A stretch of DNA of 64,000 nt from Mucilaginibacter rubeus (GTDB lineage: Bacteria; Bacteroidota; Bacteroidia; Sphingobacteriales; Sphingobacteriaceae). A program made the translations under genes and the position numbers. Positions within the stretch are counted from its first letter, which is position 1. Each line of letters opens with the position of its first letter. The notes below the pieces were generated by a model that ran no database searches, was not told the origin of the DNA, and saw only the letters and a list, made by a program, of their open reading frames with translations. Location: contig NZ_CP043450.1 of the NCBI RefSeq assembly GCF_003286415.2, positions 1,240,001 through 1,304,000 of the forward strand. Direction: 5' to 3'. Shown piece by piece: positions 52,200 to 60,649 of this stretch.

Positions 52200-52577
52200 A
52201 TGGCAGATATTTCACCAGATCAGGATCTTGATCTTTCTTTTTTATACGAGATTGCTGACGGGAGCGACGATTTTATTGTTGACTCGATTGGGATGTTCCT
52301 TGAGCAATCGCCCGAGCTACTCAACACCATCAGCAACGCGTTAAATAACCAGGACTGGGCATTAGCCGCACAGGCCGCACATAAATTAAAACCAAATCTT
52401 GGATTTTTCGGTATGCCTATAAGTCAGGCTACTATTCAGGAAGTTGAACTGGCCTGCAAAGCCGGTGGCCAGAACCCCGCCGAAATTTTTGAAAAGTTTA
52501 ACCAGGTAAACAGCATGGTATCAGCCAACCTGATCACTTTAAAGGAAATTAAAGCCGAAAAGGAAGCAAATTTATAA
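52200..52577 (+). CDS. Hpt-domain phosphotransfer protein
   Basis: The 125-residue protein is a stand-alone histidine phosphotransfer domain. The phosphoryl-accepting His61 lies in ALAAQAAHKLKPNLGFFGM. The preceding helix (DDFIVDSIGMFLEQSPELLN) and the later one (QATIQEVELACKAGG) complete the bundle. Such modules relay phosphate between hybrid sensor kinases and response regulators; no partner is adjacent. The ATG at 52200 is chosen over a TTG at 52176 that overlaps folK. Confidence 0.88.
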   Translation: MADISPDQDLDLSFLYEIADGSDDFIVDSIGMFLEQSPELLNTISNALNNQDWALAAQAAHKLKPNLGFFGMPISQATIQEVELACKAGGQNPAEIFEKFNQVNSMVSANLITLKEIKAEKEANL

Positions 52578-52630
52578 GGTGAACCATGATTTTTAGGATT
52601 AGGGGATTACCCTGATGTTATACATAAAAG

Positions 52631-52659
52631 CAAAAGGCAAGAAATTTTCTTGCCTTTTG
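52631..52659 (+). terminator. Intrinsic terminator after the Hpt gene
   Basis: A 13-bp stem (CAAAAGGCAAGAA and complement) with a 3-base loop lies 53 bp after the stop at 52577. Confidence 0.8.
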
Positions 52660-52704
52660 TGCTTTATAAAAGAATTATTGGATGAGATTAGAAAAATAAA
52701 AAAC

Positions 52705-52732
52705 CTTTTAGCTTTTACCCTTCGCCTTTAAC
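52705..52732 (-). repeat. Degenerate 7-bp array at the purS 3' end
   Basis: Read on the plus strand, words CCTTTTA, GCTTTTA, CCCTTCG and CCTTTAA sit at seven-base spacing just before the purS stop at 52733. The words resemble those at the hldA stop. Confidence 0.5.
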
Positions 52733-52987
52733 TTAAACGGCTGATATTTTAAAAGTATAGCTTTCCATGATCAGGTTAGCCAGCAGGCTTTTGCAGGCCT
52801 GGTCAACCTTAGCACTTGCAACTTCTGCATTTTCGGCTTCAATTTCAAGCGTAATGTGTTTGCCGATGCGCACGTTATGAATTTCGGTTAAGCCAAGGTT
52901 TTTCATGCTACCGGTTACTGCTTTTCCCTGTGGGTCAAGTATTTCTTTTTTTGGCATTACTTCGATTTCAGCCTGGAACTTTGTCAT
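52733..52987 (-). CDS. purS: Phosphoribosylformylglycinamidine synthase subunit PurS
   Basis: The 84-residue protein is the small subunit that holds PurL and PurQ together in the four-part FGAR amidotransferase. FQAEIEVMPKKEILDPQGKA and the segment ITLEIEAENAEVASAKVDQA are the family's pattern. It overlaps the 3' end of pssA by 20 bp. No purL or purQ is in the window, so the operon is not complete here. Confidence 0.9.
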   Translation of the reverse strand: MTKFQAEIEVMPKKEILDPQGKAVTGSMKNLGLTEIHNVRIGKHITLEIEAENAEVASAKVDQACKSLLANLIMESYTFKISAV

Positions 52988-53690
52988 TTGTGAGTTTTGT
53001 TTGAATTAGAGATAAGGTGATATAAATAAATATAACCACCGGAACGGCCACAAATTTAAAAAATAGTATGAGTATTGCCGAAAACAAGAGCAGTAAATAA
53101 CGGAAAATGTTTTTGTTAAAGTCGCGGTTCTTGAATTTAAGCGACATTAACGGTATTTCGGACACCAACAGCGAGCACATTACCAATACCAATACCGTAA
53201 GGAAGTAAGGGTTTAGTATATAATGCGCCAAAGCATCATACTGTTGTACTATTAAAGGTAATGATGCTATTAATATAGCGTTTGCCGGTGTTGGCAAACC
53301 AATAAAGCTATCTGATTGCCTGGTATCATTATTGAATTTTGCCAGCCTCAATGCCGAAAATACCGGCAATAAAAACGCCACAAAGTTTAATATCTGGCTC
53401 ACCCCATTTATTTGTGGTGCCTGTAAGAACAGTTCATACATGATAACTGAAGGCAATACGCCAAAGCTTACCATATCGGCCAATGAATCGAGATCTTTAC
53501 CTATAAATGAGTAAGAATTTAAAACCCTTGATGCAAGACCGTCAAAAAAATCAAATATCGAACTAAGAAAAATGGCATAAGCTGCCACTACAAGATTTCC
53601 CTGAAAGGCGAAAACAATCCCTATGCAACCACTAAACAGGTTGGCACAGGTAATAGCATTCGGGAGGTGTTTTTTAACGCGTCTCTTCAT
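52968..53690 (-). CDS. pssA: CDP-diacylglycerol-serine O-phosphatidyltransferase
   Basis: The 240-residue membrane enzyme makes phosphatidylserine, the precursor of phosphatidylethanolamine. The CDP-alcohol phosphotransferase motif is FDFFDGLASRVLNSYSFIGK followed by DLDSLADMVSFGVLPS: DG-x2-AR-x8-G-x3-D-x3-D. It has about seven helices. purS is coupled to it through a 20-bp overlap, which is a pathway-unrelated pairing. Confidence 0.95.
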   Translation of the reverse strand: MKRRVKKHLPNAITCANLFSGCIGIVFAFQGNLVVAAYAIFLSSIFDFFDGLASRVLNSYSFIGKDLDSLADMVSFGVLPSVIMYELFLQAPQINGVSQILNFVAFLLPVFSALRLAKFNNDTRQSDSFIGLPTPANAILIASLPLIVQQYDALAHYILNPYFLTVLVLVMCSLLVSEIPLMSLKFKNRDFNKNIFRYLLLLFSAILILFFKFVAVPVVIFIYITLSLIQTKLTNDKVPG

Positions 53691-53723
53691 TTCGCCATGA
53701 AATTATCAGGAAATTATTAAGTA

Positions 53724-53770
53724 ATAATGAAGTTACAAATAATATTCTACTTTACTTATAACTTCATTAT
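53724..53770 (-). terminator. Hairpin between rho and pssA
   Basis: ATAATGAAGTTA pairs with TAACTTCATTAT (12 bp, 23-base loop) just after the rho stop. On the minus strand no clear T-run follows the stem, so termination is uncertain; it may instead be a structural or regulatory element. Confidence 0.4.
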
Positions 53771-53780
53771 CGCTAAAATA

Positions 53781-55415
53781 TTACGAATTCATCGAAATCA
53801 GAAATTCTTCGTTAGTTTTTGTGCCCCTAATTTGAGCCTGTAAAAACTCCATCGATTCCTGCGAATTCATATCGGCAAGGTGGTTGCGAAGGATCCAAAC
53901 ACGCTGAAGTGTTTCACGGTCAAGCAGTAAGTCGTCGCGGCGGGTACTTGAAGCAGTAATATCGATAGCCGGGAAGATGCGTTTGTTTGATAATTTACGA
54001 TCAAGCTGTAACTCCATATTGCCGGTACCTTTAAATTCCTCGAAAATAACTTCGTCCATTTTTGAGCCGGTTTCTGTAAGTGCTGTAGCGATGATGGTTA
54101 ATGAACCGCCATCTTCAATGTTACGGGCAGCACCAAAGAAACGTTTAGGTTTGTGAAGCGCGTTGGCATCAACACCACCTGATAATATTTTACCCGATGC
54201 AGGGGCAACAGTGTTGTAAGCACGGGCTAAACGAGTAATAGAGTCAAGCAGGATTACTACGTCATGACCACACTCCACCATACGCTTTGCTTTTTCAAGC
54301 ACGATGTTGGCAATTTTTACATGGCGTTCAGCAGGCTCATCAAAGGTTGATGAAACAACTTCGGCACGTACGCTGCGGGCCATATCGGTAACCTCTTCCG
54401 GGCGTTCGTCTATCAGTAATATAATAAGGTATACTTCCGGATGGTTCTTGGCGATAGCATTGGCCACATCCTTTAATAACATGGTTTTACCTGTTTTTGG
54501 CTGCGCCACAATCAAACCACGCTGACCTTTACCAATAGGCGAGAACAGGTCCATAATGCGGGTTGAGTAATTGTTCGGATCAGTGAACAGGCTCAGCTTT
54601 TCAGATGGGAACAATGGTGTTAAGTGGTCAAAAGGAACACGGTCACGCACTTCTGCAGGGATGCGGCCGTTAATAGCCTCAACGCGTACCAATGGGAAGT
54701 ATTTTTCGCCCTCTTTTGGCGGACGGATACTTCCACGAACGGTATCACCTGTTTTAAGACCAAATAATTTTATCTGTGATTGTGATACGTAAATATCATC
54801 AGGAGAAGTAAGGTAGTTATAATCAGATGAACGAAGGAAACCATAACCATCAGGCATAATTTCTAAAACACCTTCGTTTACAATTACATTATCAAAGTCG
54901 AGATTGATTGGCGGTTCCTGCGCTTTTTGCTGGTTTTGATTATTGCTGTTGATCCTACGTTCAAATTTTTGAGGGCGGGCTTCAGGAACAACTTCTTCGG
55001 TTTTGGCTGGTGCCTCACCCGGCTGGGGAGCTTCTGTTTCTGCAACTACTGCGGGCGCTTCGACCTCCGATTCATCCTGTGATGGTTCATCTTCCTGTAC
55101 ATCAAAAAGATTAGTATCATCTAAAGGAACTTCTACACGAGGTTTCGATTGATCTTTTGTTTTTATAACGCGTGCTCTTTTACGTGGTTTTTCTGCTGTT
55201 TCTGCAGGTTCTTCGCCCGGAGCTTGAGTTGGAGTGTAATTTGATTCAACAAGATTTTGTTGAGCCCTGGCGGCTTCAATAAGTTGTTGTTGTTCAACAA
55301 TGCGGGCAACAAGCTGAGCTTTACGTAGTTCGTCGGCCTCAGCAATACCTAAATTTCTGGCAATTTCGCGCAACTCAGAAACGAGTTTGTCGTTCAATTC
55401 AATTTTATCAGACAT
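53781..55415 (-). CDS. rho: Transcription termination factor Rho, with long N-terminal insertion
   Basis: The 544-residue helicase ends transcription at Rho-dependent sites. The N-terminal Rho-N helices ([20 protein letters not shown]) are followed by a charged, acidic and glutamine-rich insertion at about residues 65-165. The cold-shock RNA-binding domain follows ([20 protein letters not shown]). The Walker A site is [20 protein letters not shown], and the Q-loop and R-loop motifs are intact ([20 protein letters not shown]). Insertions of this kind are typical of Bacteroidota Rho and are thought to add RNA contacts. Confidence 0.97.
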   Translation of the reverse strand: MSDKIELNDKLVSELREIARNLGIAEADELRKAQLVARIVEQQQLIEAARAQQNLVESNYTPTQAPGEEPAETAEKPRKRARVIKTKDQSKPRVEVPLDDTNLFDVQEDEPSQDESEVEAPAVVAETEAPQPGEAPAKTEEVVPEARPQKFERRINSNNQNQQKAQEPPINLDFDNVIVNEGVLEIMPDGYGFLRSSDYNYLTSPDDIYVSQSQIKLFGLKTGDTVRGSIRPPKEGEKYFPLVRVEAINGRIPAEVRDRVPFDHLTPLFPSEKLSLFTDPNNYSTRIMDLFSPIGKGQRGLIVAQPKTGKTMLLKDVANAIAKNHPEVYLIILLIDERPEEVTDMARSVRAEVVSSTFDEPAERHVKIANIVLEKAKRMVECGHDVVILLDSITRLARAYNTVAPASGKILSGGVDANALHKPKRFFGAARNIEDGGSLTIIATALTETGSKMDEVIFEEFKGTGNMELQLDRKLSNKRIFPAIDITASSTRRDDLLLDRETLQRVWILRNHLADMNSQESMEFLQAQIRGTKTNEEFLISMNS

Positions 55416-55781
55416 GATATGAATTATAGTTCAATGGGATTTTTAAATTGTAAGTTGTTTTCAAACGGCAAAAATTTCTAAGCAAGTGTTAAAGCTTGAC
55501 CACATGTTAAAACATATGAGAGGGCTATAATTGAAAGAAATTGATCTTGAAACCTTGTTTTTAGTAAACATCCAAACCCATGCAAGTATTATATAAAAGT
55601 GATAATAAAAAGCGTGGTGATTTAAATTGTTTCTTTAGTGCAAGAAAAATTCAATGGAAAACGATGCAAGTGTAAACAATTATTCTTTAATTTCAAATTA
55701 ATTAAATAAATATCAACTATATCAGAACACATAAGCCAAATTTTTAGTTTTTTTGACAATTAAAATATTATTCAGCAGCTG
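55416..55781. other. 366-bp divergent region between rho and pyrF
   Basis: This AT-rich gap should hold the promoters and leaders of rho and pyrF, which are transcribed apart. I see no repeat or hairpin of note, and no convincing promoter. Confidence 0.5.
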
Positions 55782-56615
55782 ATGATGTCTCGCCAGGAGT
55801 TAATTGAACAGATCAAAAAGAAGAAATCGTTTTTATGTGTTGGGCTTGATCCCGATATTAATAAGATCCCTGAATTTTTAAGATCATACCCCGATCCTAT
55901 ACTTGAATTTAACAAACGCATTATTGATGCTACACAGGATTTGTGTGTGGCCTATAAGCCCAACGCCGCTTTTTATGAAGCTTACGGTATTAAAGGCTTA
56001 CAGGCATTAATTGATACTTATAAATACCTGCCGAAAGATTGTTTAAGCATCATTGACGCCAAGCGTGGCGACATAGGCAATACATCCGATAAATATGCCA
56101 AAGCGTTTTTCGACGAACAATCTGGCGGAATGAGCTTTGATGCCATTACCATTACACCTTATATGGGTAATGACAGTGTTACACCATATCTTGCCTATGA
56201 AGGTAAATGGGTAATTATTCTGGCCCTTACCTCATCAGTAGGGAGTAAGGATTTTCAATACCTGGAAACCGGCGATGGTTATTTATATGAAAACGTAATT
56301 AAAAAGGCCAATACCTGGGCAGGTGCGGATAGGATCATGTATGTAGTAGGGGCTACAAAAAGCACCGAGTTTACCAATATCCGCGCATATGCTCCCGATA
56401 ACTTTTTATTGGTACCAGGCGTAGGAGCACAGGGCGGCAGCCTGGCAGAGGTTTGTAAATACGGTATTACTAAAGATTGCGGCCTTATCGTAAACTCGTC
56501 CCGCTCTATCCTGTATGCAAGCAACGGCGAAGATTTTGCCGATGCTGCCCGCGCCGAAGCGCTTAGCCTGCAACAGCAAATGCAGGTTGAGCTCGAAAAG
56601 GCTGGTGTGATATAA
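55782..56615 (+). CDS. pyrF: Orotidine 5'-phosphate decarboxylase, type 2
   Basis: The 277-residue enzyme decarboxylates OMP to UMP, the last step of pyrimidine synthesis. Motifs are [20 protein letters not shown], the catalytic [19 protein letters not shown] and [20 protein letters not shown]. The length and the segment [12 protein letters not shown] point to the longer type 2 group. Two ATG codons (55782, 55785) are adjacent. No pyrimidine gene is next to it. Confidence 0.96.
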   Translation: MMSRQELIEQIKKKKSFLCVGLDPDINKIPEFLRSYPDPILEFNKRIIDATQDLCVAYKPNAAFYEAYGIKGLQALIDTYKYLPKDCLSIIDAKRGDIGNTSDKYAKAFFDEQSGGMSFDAITITPYMGNDSVTPYLAYEGKWVIILALTSSVGSKDFQYLETGDGYLYENVIKKANTWAGADRIMYVVGATKSTEFTNIRAYAPDNFLLVPGVGAQGGSLAEVCKYGITKDCGLIVNSSRSILYASNGEDFADAARAEALSLQQQMQVELEKAGVI

Positions 56616-56690
56616 CTATAACAATGGCAGATTCAAGCGTCTGCGCTAGGGTATGTATACATCTTTAGGCGTTTTGATAATCAAAAAAAA

Positions 56691-56836
56691 TGTCATTTCG
56701 ACGAAACAGCGGGGGAATTGCGCTATAGGTTGAGGAGAAATCTTATACGAGCAGTTTTAGCATGATAATAATATATCGTATAAGATTTCTCACCCTTGCC
56801 TTCTCTATTTCCCTCCTCAAAGGGTTCGAAATGACA
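56691..56836. repeat. Nested palindromic repeat
   Basis: TGTCATTTCGA at 56691-56701 pairs with TCGAAATGACA at 56826-56836. Inside, GAGAAATCTTATACGA at 56735-56750 pairs perfectly with 56776-56791. It resembles the REP-like family in design but the sequence differs. Confidence 0.8.
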
Positions 56837-56870
56837 ACGTGTTTTTATTTTAATAAATGTATATATTAAC

Positions 56871-56944
56871 CTCTCAAGAAGAGAATTGCACAATCTCTGT
56901 ATGAGTTGTTGTAAGTTAAAAATCATTCAAGCGTGGACGCTTGA
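56871..56944. repeat. Composite repeat at the radical SAM gene 3' end
   Basis: The region is a relative of 883-1036: the minus-strand segment ATTGTGCAATTCTCTTCTTG matches 883-902 closely, and the palindrome TCAAGCG-TGGA-CGCTTGA at 56927-56944 matches 1019-1036 with one change in the loop. The latter lies inside the 3' end of the next gene. Confidence 0.75.
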
Positions 56945-58365
56945 ACGTGCAAAGGTCGAATAGGCAAATCGGCGATATCAGGAATAGCATTACCCGTTCG
57001 TTTCCCCAAATTTATCTTAGTTAATACCGTTTCCAGCGCCGGGAGTGTATTATTCAGGCTTTTAGTTTTGATCAAAAAGTTCCATACTGGTTCAAATTTC
57101 TTCCATCCGCCGGCGTAAAAGAAATGTTTCAGCTTATGCAGGTGCGATTCATGCTGCATGCTGGCTTTGAAAATACTATTCCATTTATAAAATTCCTTAT
57201 ACGCCCACCAATAACCATCTTCCAGTTCCTGGGCGGTTAAACCTATAGTTTGATACACGACCTTCCGGGTATCATATAAATCCCAGTTTTTTGTGAGCAT
57301 CCGGCCCTGGCGTTCCATACTGTTAAATAGTTCGGTGCCGGGGTATGGAGTAAGCACATGATAGGTTGATGTTGTGATGGAATGCTTTACGCCCCAATCT
57401 ACCGTACGTTTAAACACATCTTTATCATCATCATCTAATCCAAAAACAAAGCTGCCGTTTATCATAATTCCGAGATTGTGCAGGCGGTTAACCGCTTTGA
57501 TATAGTCTTTTTCAAGGTTCTGCTTTTTATTGCTTTGTTTAAGGTTTTGGGGCGAAAATGTTTCAAAACCAACAAATAAGCTGCGTAGCCCGGCCTCGGC
57601 GGCTTGTTCAATTAGGTTCCCGCGTAATATGGAATCGACGGTTGCGGCTCCCTGAAAAACACGGTTCATGCCCTTCATCCCACTAAAAAGTGCCGAAGCA
57701 AACTTAGTGTTGCCGAGCAAATGATCATCTAAAAAGTAGAGATGCCTGCCTGGCAGGCGGTCAATTTCGGCAAGGGCATCATCAACTTCCTGTGTATAAA
57801 AAGTACGACCGCCCTCAAAAAAGGCATCTTTATAACAAAAGCTGCAATGGTGCGGACAGCCACGTGTTACCACTATTGAATTGGGCACCAGATATAAATG
57901 CCTTTTGATAAGGTCGCGGCGAATTGGTGGCACCCGCTCAAGGGTCCGGATGGTAGACCGATATATTTTTTGCGGGCAACCATTCTTAAAATCAATCAAA
58001 AATTTAGGAAATGTATCCTCGCCCGGGCCTATAAATATGCTGTCGGCATGTGGCGCTGCTTCCAATGGTAAAGAGGTAACATGTAATCCGCCCAAAATTA
58101 CGTATGATCCTTTTGCCCGGTAATGGTCGGCTATTTTATAGGCCCGGTAGGCGTTGGTGATATACACCTGTATAATCACAAGGTGAGGGTGATCGTTGAG
58201 GTTGAGTTTTTCCACGTGCTGGTCCTGCAGGTCAATTTCGTCATCAGGAGAGAGGTAGGCGGCAAGTGTAGCCAGTCCCAAAGGCGGAAAAAGTGAATAT
58301 TTTATCGGCCGCCAAAAAGGACTTTCGGCTTCGGTTAACGCGGGAAGGATCAATTTTACTTTCAT
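56923..58365 (-). CDS. B12-binding-domain radical SAM protein
   Basis: The 480-residue protein has an N-terminal cobalamin-binding-like domain (PPLGLATLAAYLSPDDEIDL, then LGGLHVTSLPLEAAPHADSI and FIGPGEDTFPK) and a radical SAM core. The cluster motif is VTRGCPHHCSFCYKDAFFEG with cysteines at 170, 174 and 177. Such enzymes often methylate lipids, hopanoids or natural products; the C-terminal part (DUF4070-like pattern, LTPYPGTELFNSMERQGRML) is common. The start is the ATG at 58365; the frame opens eleven codons earlier. The C-terminal octapeptide (HVQASTLE) is encoded by the palindromic repeat listed separately. Confidence 0.87.
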   Translation of the reverse strand: MKVKLILPALTEAESPFWRPIKYSLFPPLGLATLAAYLSPDDEIDLQDQHVEKLNLNDHPHLVIIQVYITNAYRAYKIADHYRAKGSYVILGGLHVTSLPLEAAPHADSIFIGPGEDTFPKFLIDFKNGCPQKIYRSTIRTLERVPPIRRDLIKRHLYLVPNSIVVTRGCPHHCSFCYKDAFFEGGRTFYTQEVDDALAEIDRLPGRHLYFLDDHLLGNTKFASALFSGMKGMNRVFQGAATVDSILRGNLIEQAAEAGLRSLFVGFETFSPQNLKQSNKKQNLEKDYIKAVNRLHNLGIMINGSFVFGLDDDDKDVFKRTVDWGVKHSITTSTYHVLTPYPGTELFNSMERQGRMLTKNWDLYDTRKVVYQTIGLTAQELEDGYWWAYKEFYKWNSIFKASMQHESHLHKLKHFFYAGGWKKFEPVWNFLIKTKSLNNTLPALETVLTKINLGKRTGNAIPDIADLPIRPLHVQASTLE

Positions 58366-58479
58366 GATTTTGATATTAAAAAGTACTTTGTATTTCAAAG
58401 TTAAGGATAAAATTGAAACTTCAAAATAGAAATATGGATGAGTTGGGATAGGGGATTAATTATTTATTAAAAAAAGCTT

Positions 58480-58512
58480 TGTCATCCTGAGAGATAATGG
58501 AGGATCTTTCGG
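58480..58512. repeat. Degenerate palindromic half-unit
   Basis: GTCATCCTGAGAGATAATGG followed by AGGATCTTTCGG resembles the unit at 37672. No inverted partner was found in the gap up to the next gene. Confidence 0.4.
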
Positions 58513-58645
58513 AAACGCTATTCCTTTCAGAATTGCAAATGCTTCTAAAATATGCCAAAATTTTATAACAAAACCATGGCAATCCTTTTAACCCTAAAAC
58601 CGAGGTTCTTTTGCTAAATTACGGGCTCCATAAAATACATCATTT

Positions 58646-60619
58646 ATGAAGCGAGCCTTACTTGCAATTATCACGCTTTCAGTTGCTTTCAGCACATCCG
58701 CCCAACAAAAAAAGCCTTTAAAGCCTGCTGATGTTTATCGTATTCCCACGGTTAGCGATCCTCAATTATCGCCCGATGGCAAATGGGTGGCCTATAGTGT
58801 TTCGGATGTGGATACGGCGAAAGATCGGAGGGTATCTCATTTATGGATGCAGAGTTTTGATGGTAAGGAGTCTATCCAGTTAACACATGGCGACGAAGCG
58901 GCTTCATCGCCACGTTGGAGCCCGGATGGCAAATATTTGTCATTTCTTTCCTCGCGCGATTCAAAAACAGGTTCGCAGCTTTGGCTGATTGACCGCCGTG
59001 GCGGTGAGGGCGCCAAGCTAACCAATATTAAAGGCGACCTAAGCGATTATGCCTGGAGCCCGGATGGTAAACGTTTGGTAATGGTGATTGGCGACCCTGA
59101 AAATAAAGGTAAGGAGGAACCTAAAACGCCTAAGCCTATAGTAATAGATCGCTATCATTTTAAGCAGGATATAGTTGGATACCTTCAAAATTTGCACAGT
59201 CACCTGTATTTAATTGATGTTGCTACAAAAAAGCTGGATACGCTTACCAGCGGCAATAAAGACGAGAGTTCGCCGGTATGGTCGCCTGATAGCAAGACCA
59301 TCGCTTTTGTAAGTAACCGCAGTGCCGATCCGGATAAAAATCAAAACACTGATATTTTTACCATTGATGCCCGGCCCGGAGCAAGTATGTTACAACTTAC
59401 CACCTGGAAGGGTAGGGACGGCAATCCGCAATGGAGTCCCGACGGTAGGTATATTTCCTATCTGCGTTCAACCAGTGATGCTGATTATATGATGTATGAT
59501 CAAAGCGTAGTGTGTATCATGGACGTTGTTGGCCAAAATAATAAGCCACTTACCTTGCAGCTTGATCGCCCGGCTGCGGCGCAAACCTGGACTAAAGACA
59601 GTAAAAACATTGTATTTATTGTAACTGATGATCGTACCCGCTACCTGGCCAATATCAATATCAACAATGGTAAAATCACTACCATAAATAAAGGAGATTA
59701 TGTTTTTAACGATATCGCTACTAATCTTTCGGGTAATTGGATAGTACAGAAGACCGATCCCTACACACCCGCGGAGCTATTTGCTTTGGAGGATAAAAAG
59801 CTGCGCAGGCTTACATTTCATCATGATGCCTGGTTAAATACTGTACAATTGGCTTATGCCAAAGGCTTTGAATCAACAAGTTCTGACGGTACAAAGGTAT
59901 CGGGTATTGTTTTAACGCCTGATAGCATTCCTAACAAGAAATATCCGTTGATCCTGTTCATTCATGGCGGCCCGGTAGGGCAGGACGAGTTTGGTTTTGA
60001 TGCTACGCGGCAAACACTCGCTGCGGCGGGATACGCCGTAGCTGCTGTAAATTACCGGGGCAGTAACGGCCGTGGTCTTGATTATTGTAAAGCTATTTAT
60101 GCCGATTGGGGTAACAAGGAAGTTAAAGATTTGCTCGGGGCGGTTGACGAACTGGAAAAATTGGGCATTGCCAATCCCGATAAATTGGGTATTGGGGGAT
60201 GGAGTTATGGCGGTATCCTGACTGATTATACCATCGCGTCTGACACCCGCTTTAAAGCCGCGGCAAGCGGCGCTGGCAGCGCCCTGCAACTTTCGGTTTA
60301 CGGGAGCGACCAGTATGTATTGCAATATGAAAATGAAATAGGTGTGCCATGGAAAAATGCAGATAAGTGGATCCAGATCTCGTATCCGTTTTTCCATGCC
60401 GATAAAATAAAAACACCGGTATTGTTTATGTCAGGTCTGCGGGATTTTAATGTGCCAACCATTGGTAGCGAGCAGATGTATGAAGCTCTGCGCACTCAAG
60501 GCATTCCAACCGAATTAATACTGTATCCTAACCAGTTTCACGGCCTTACCAAGCCAAGTTACCAGGTTGACAGGCTGCAGCGTTATGTGGATTGGTATAA
60601 TAAGTATCTGAAGAAATAA
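58646..60619 (+). CDS. S9-family prolyl oligopeptidase-like peptidase, copy 1
   Basis: The 657-residue secreted peptidase has a signal peptide (MKRALLAIITLSVAFSTSAQ) and a WD40-like beta-propeller (PQLSPDGKWVAYSVSD, PRWSPDGKYLSFLSSRD, YAWSPDGKRLVMVIGD). The C-terminal alpha/beta hydrolase domain has the nucleophile in GGWSYGGILTDY (Ser520). The Asp is in SGLRDFNVP and the His in PNQFHGLTKP. It probably cuts peptides as a dipeptidyl or acylaminoacyl peptidase in the periplasm. It is followed 30 bp later by a very similar gene. Confidence 0.93.
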   Translation: MKRALLAIITLSVAFSTSAQQKKPLKPADVYRIPTVSDPQLSPDGKWVAYSVSDVDTAKDRRVSHLWMQSFDGKESIQLTHGDEAASSPRWSPDGKYLSFLSSRDSKTGSQLWLIDRRGGEGAKLTNIKGDLSDYAWSPDGKRLVMVIGDPENKGKEEPKTPKPIVIDRYHFKQDIVGYLQNLHSHLYLIDVATKKLDTLTSGNKDESSPVWSPDSKTIAFVSNRSADPDKNQNTDIFTIDARPGASMLQLTTWKGRDGNPQWSPDGRYISYLRSTSDADYMMYDQSVVCIMDVVGQNNKPLTLQLDRPAAAQTWTKDSKNIVFIVTDDRTRYLANININNGKITTINKGDYVFNDIATNLSGNWIVQKTDPYTPAELFALEDKKLRRLTFHHDAWLNTVQLAYAKGFESTSSDGTKVSGIVLTPDSIPNKKYPLILFIHGGPVGQDEFGFDATRQTLAAAGYAVAAVNYRGSNGRGLDYCKAIYADWGNKEVKDLLGAVDELEKLGIANPDKLGIGGWSYGGILTDYTIASDTRFKAAASGAGSALQLSVYGSDQYVLQYENEIGVPWKNADKWIQISYPFFHADKIKTPVLFMSGLRDFNVPTIGSEQMYEALRTQGIPTELILYPNQFHGLTKPSYQVDRLQRYVDWYNKYLKK

Positions 60620-60649
60620 GGTTTACACTAAGGATTTTGCATCGTGTTT

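Noticed and set aside
56723..56926. 67-codon minus-strand frame
   Set aside because: It is a translation of the nested palindromic repeat.
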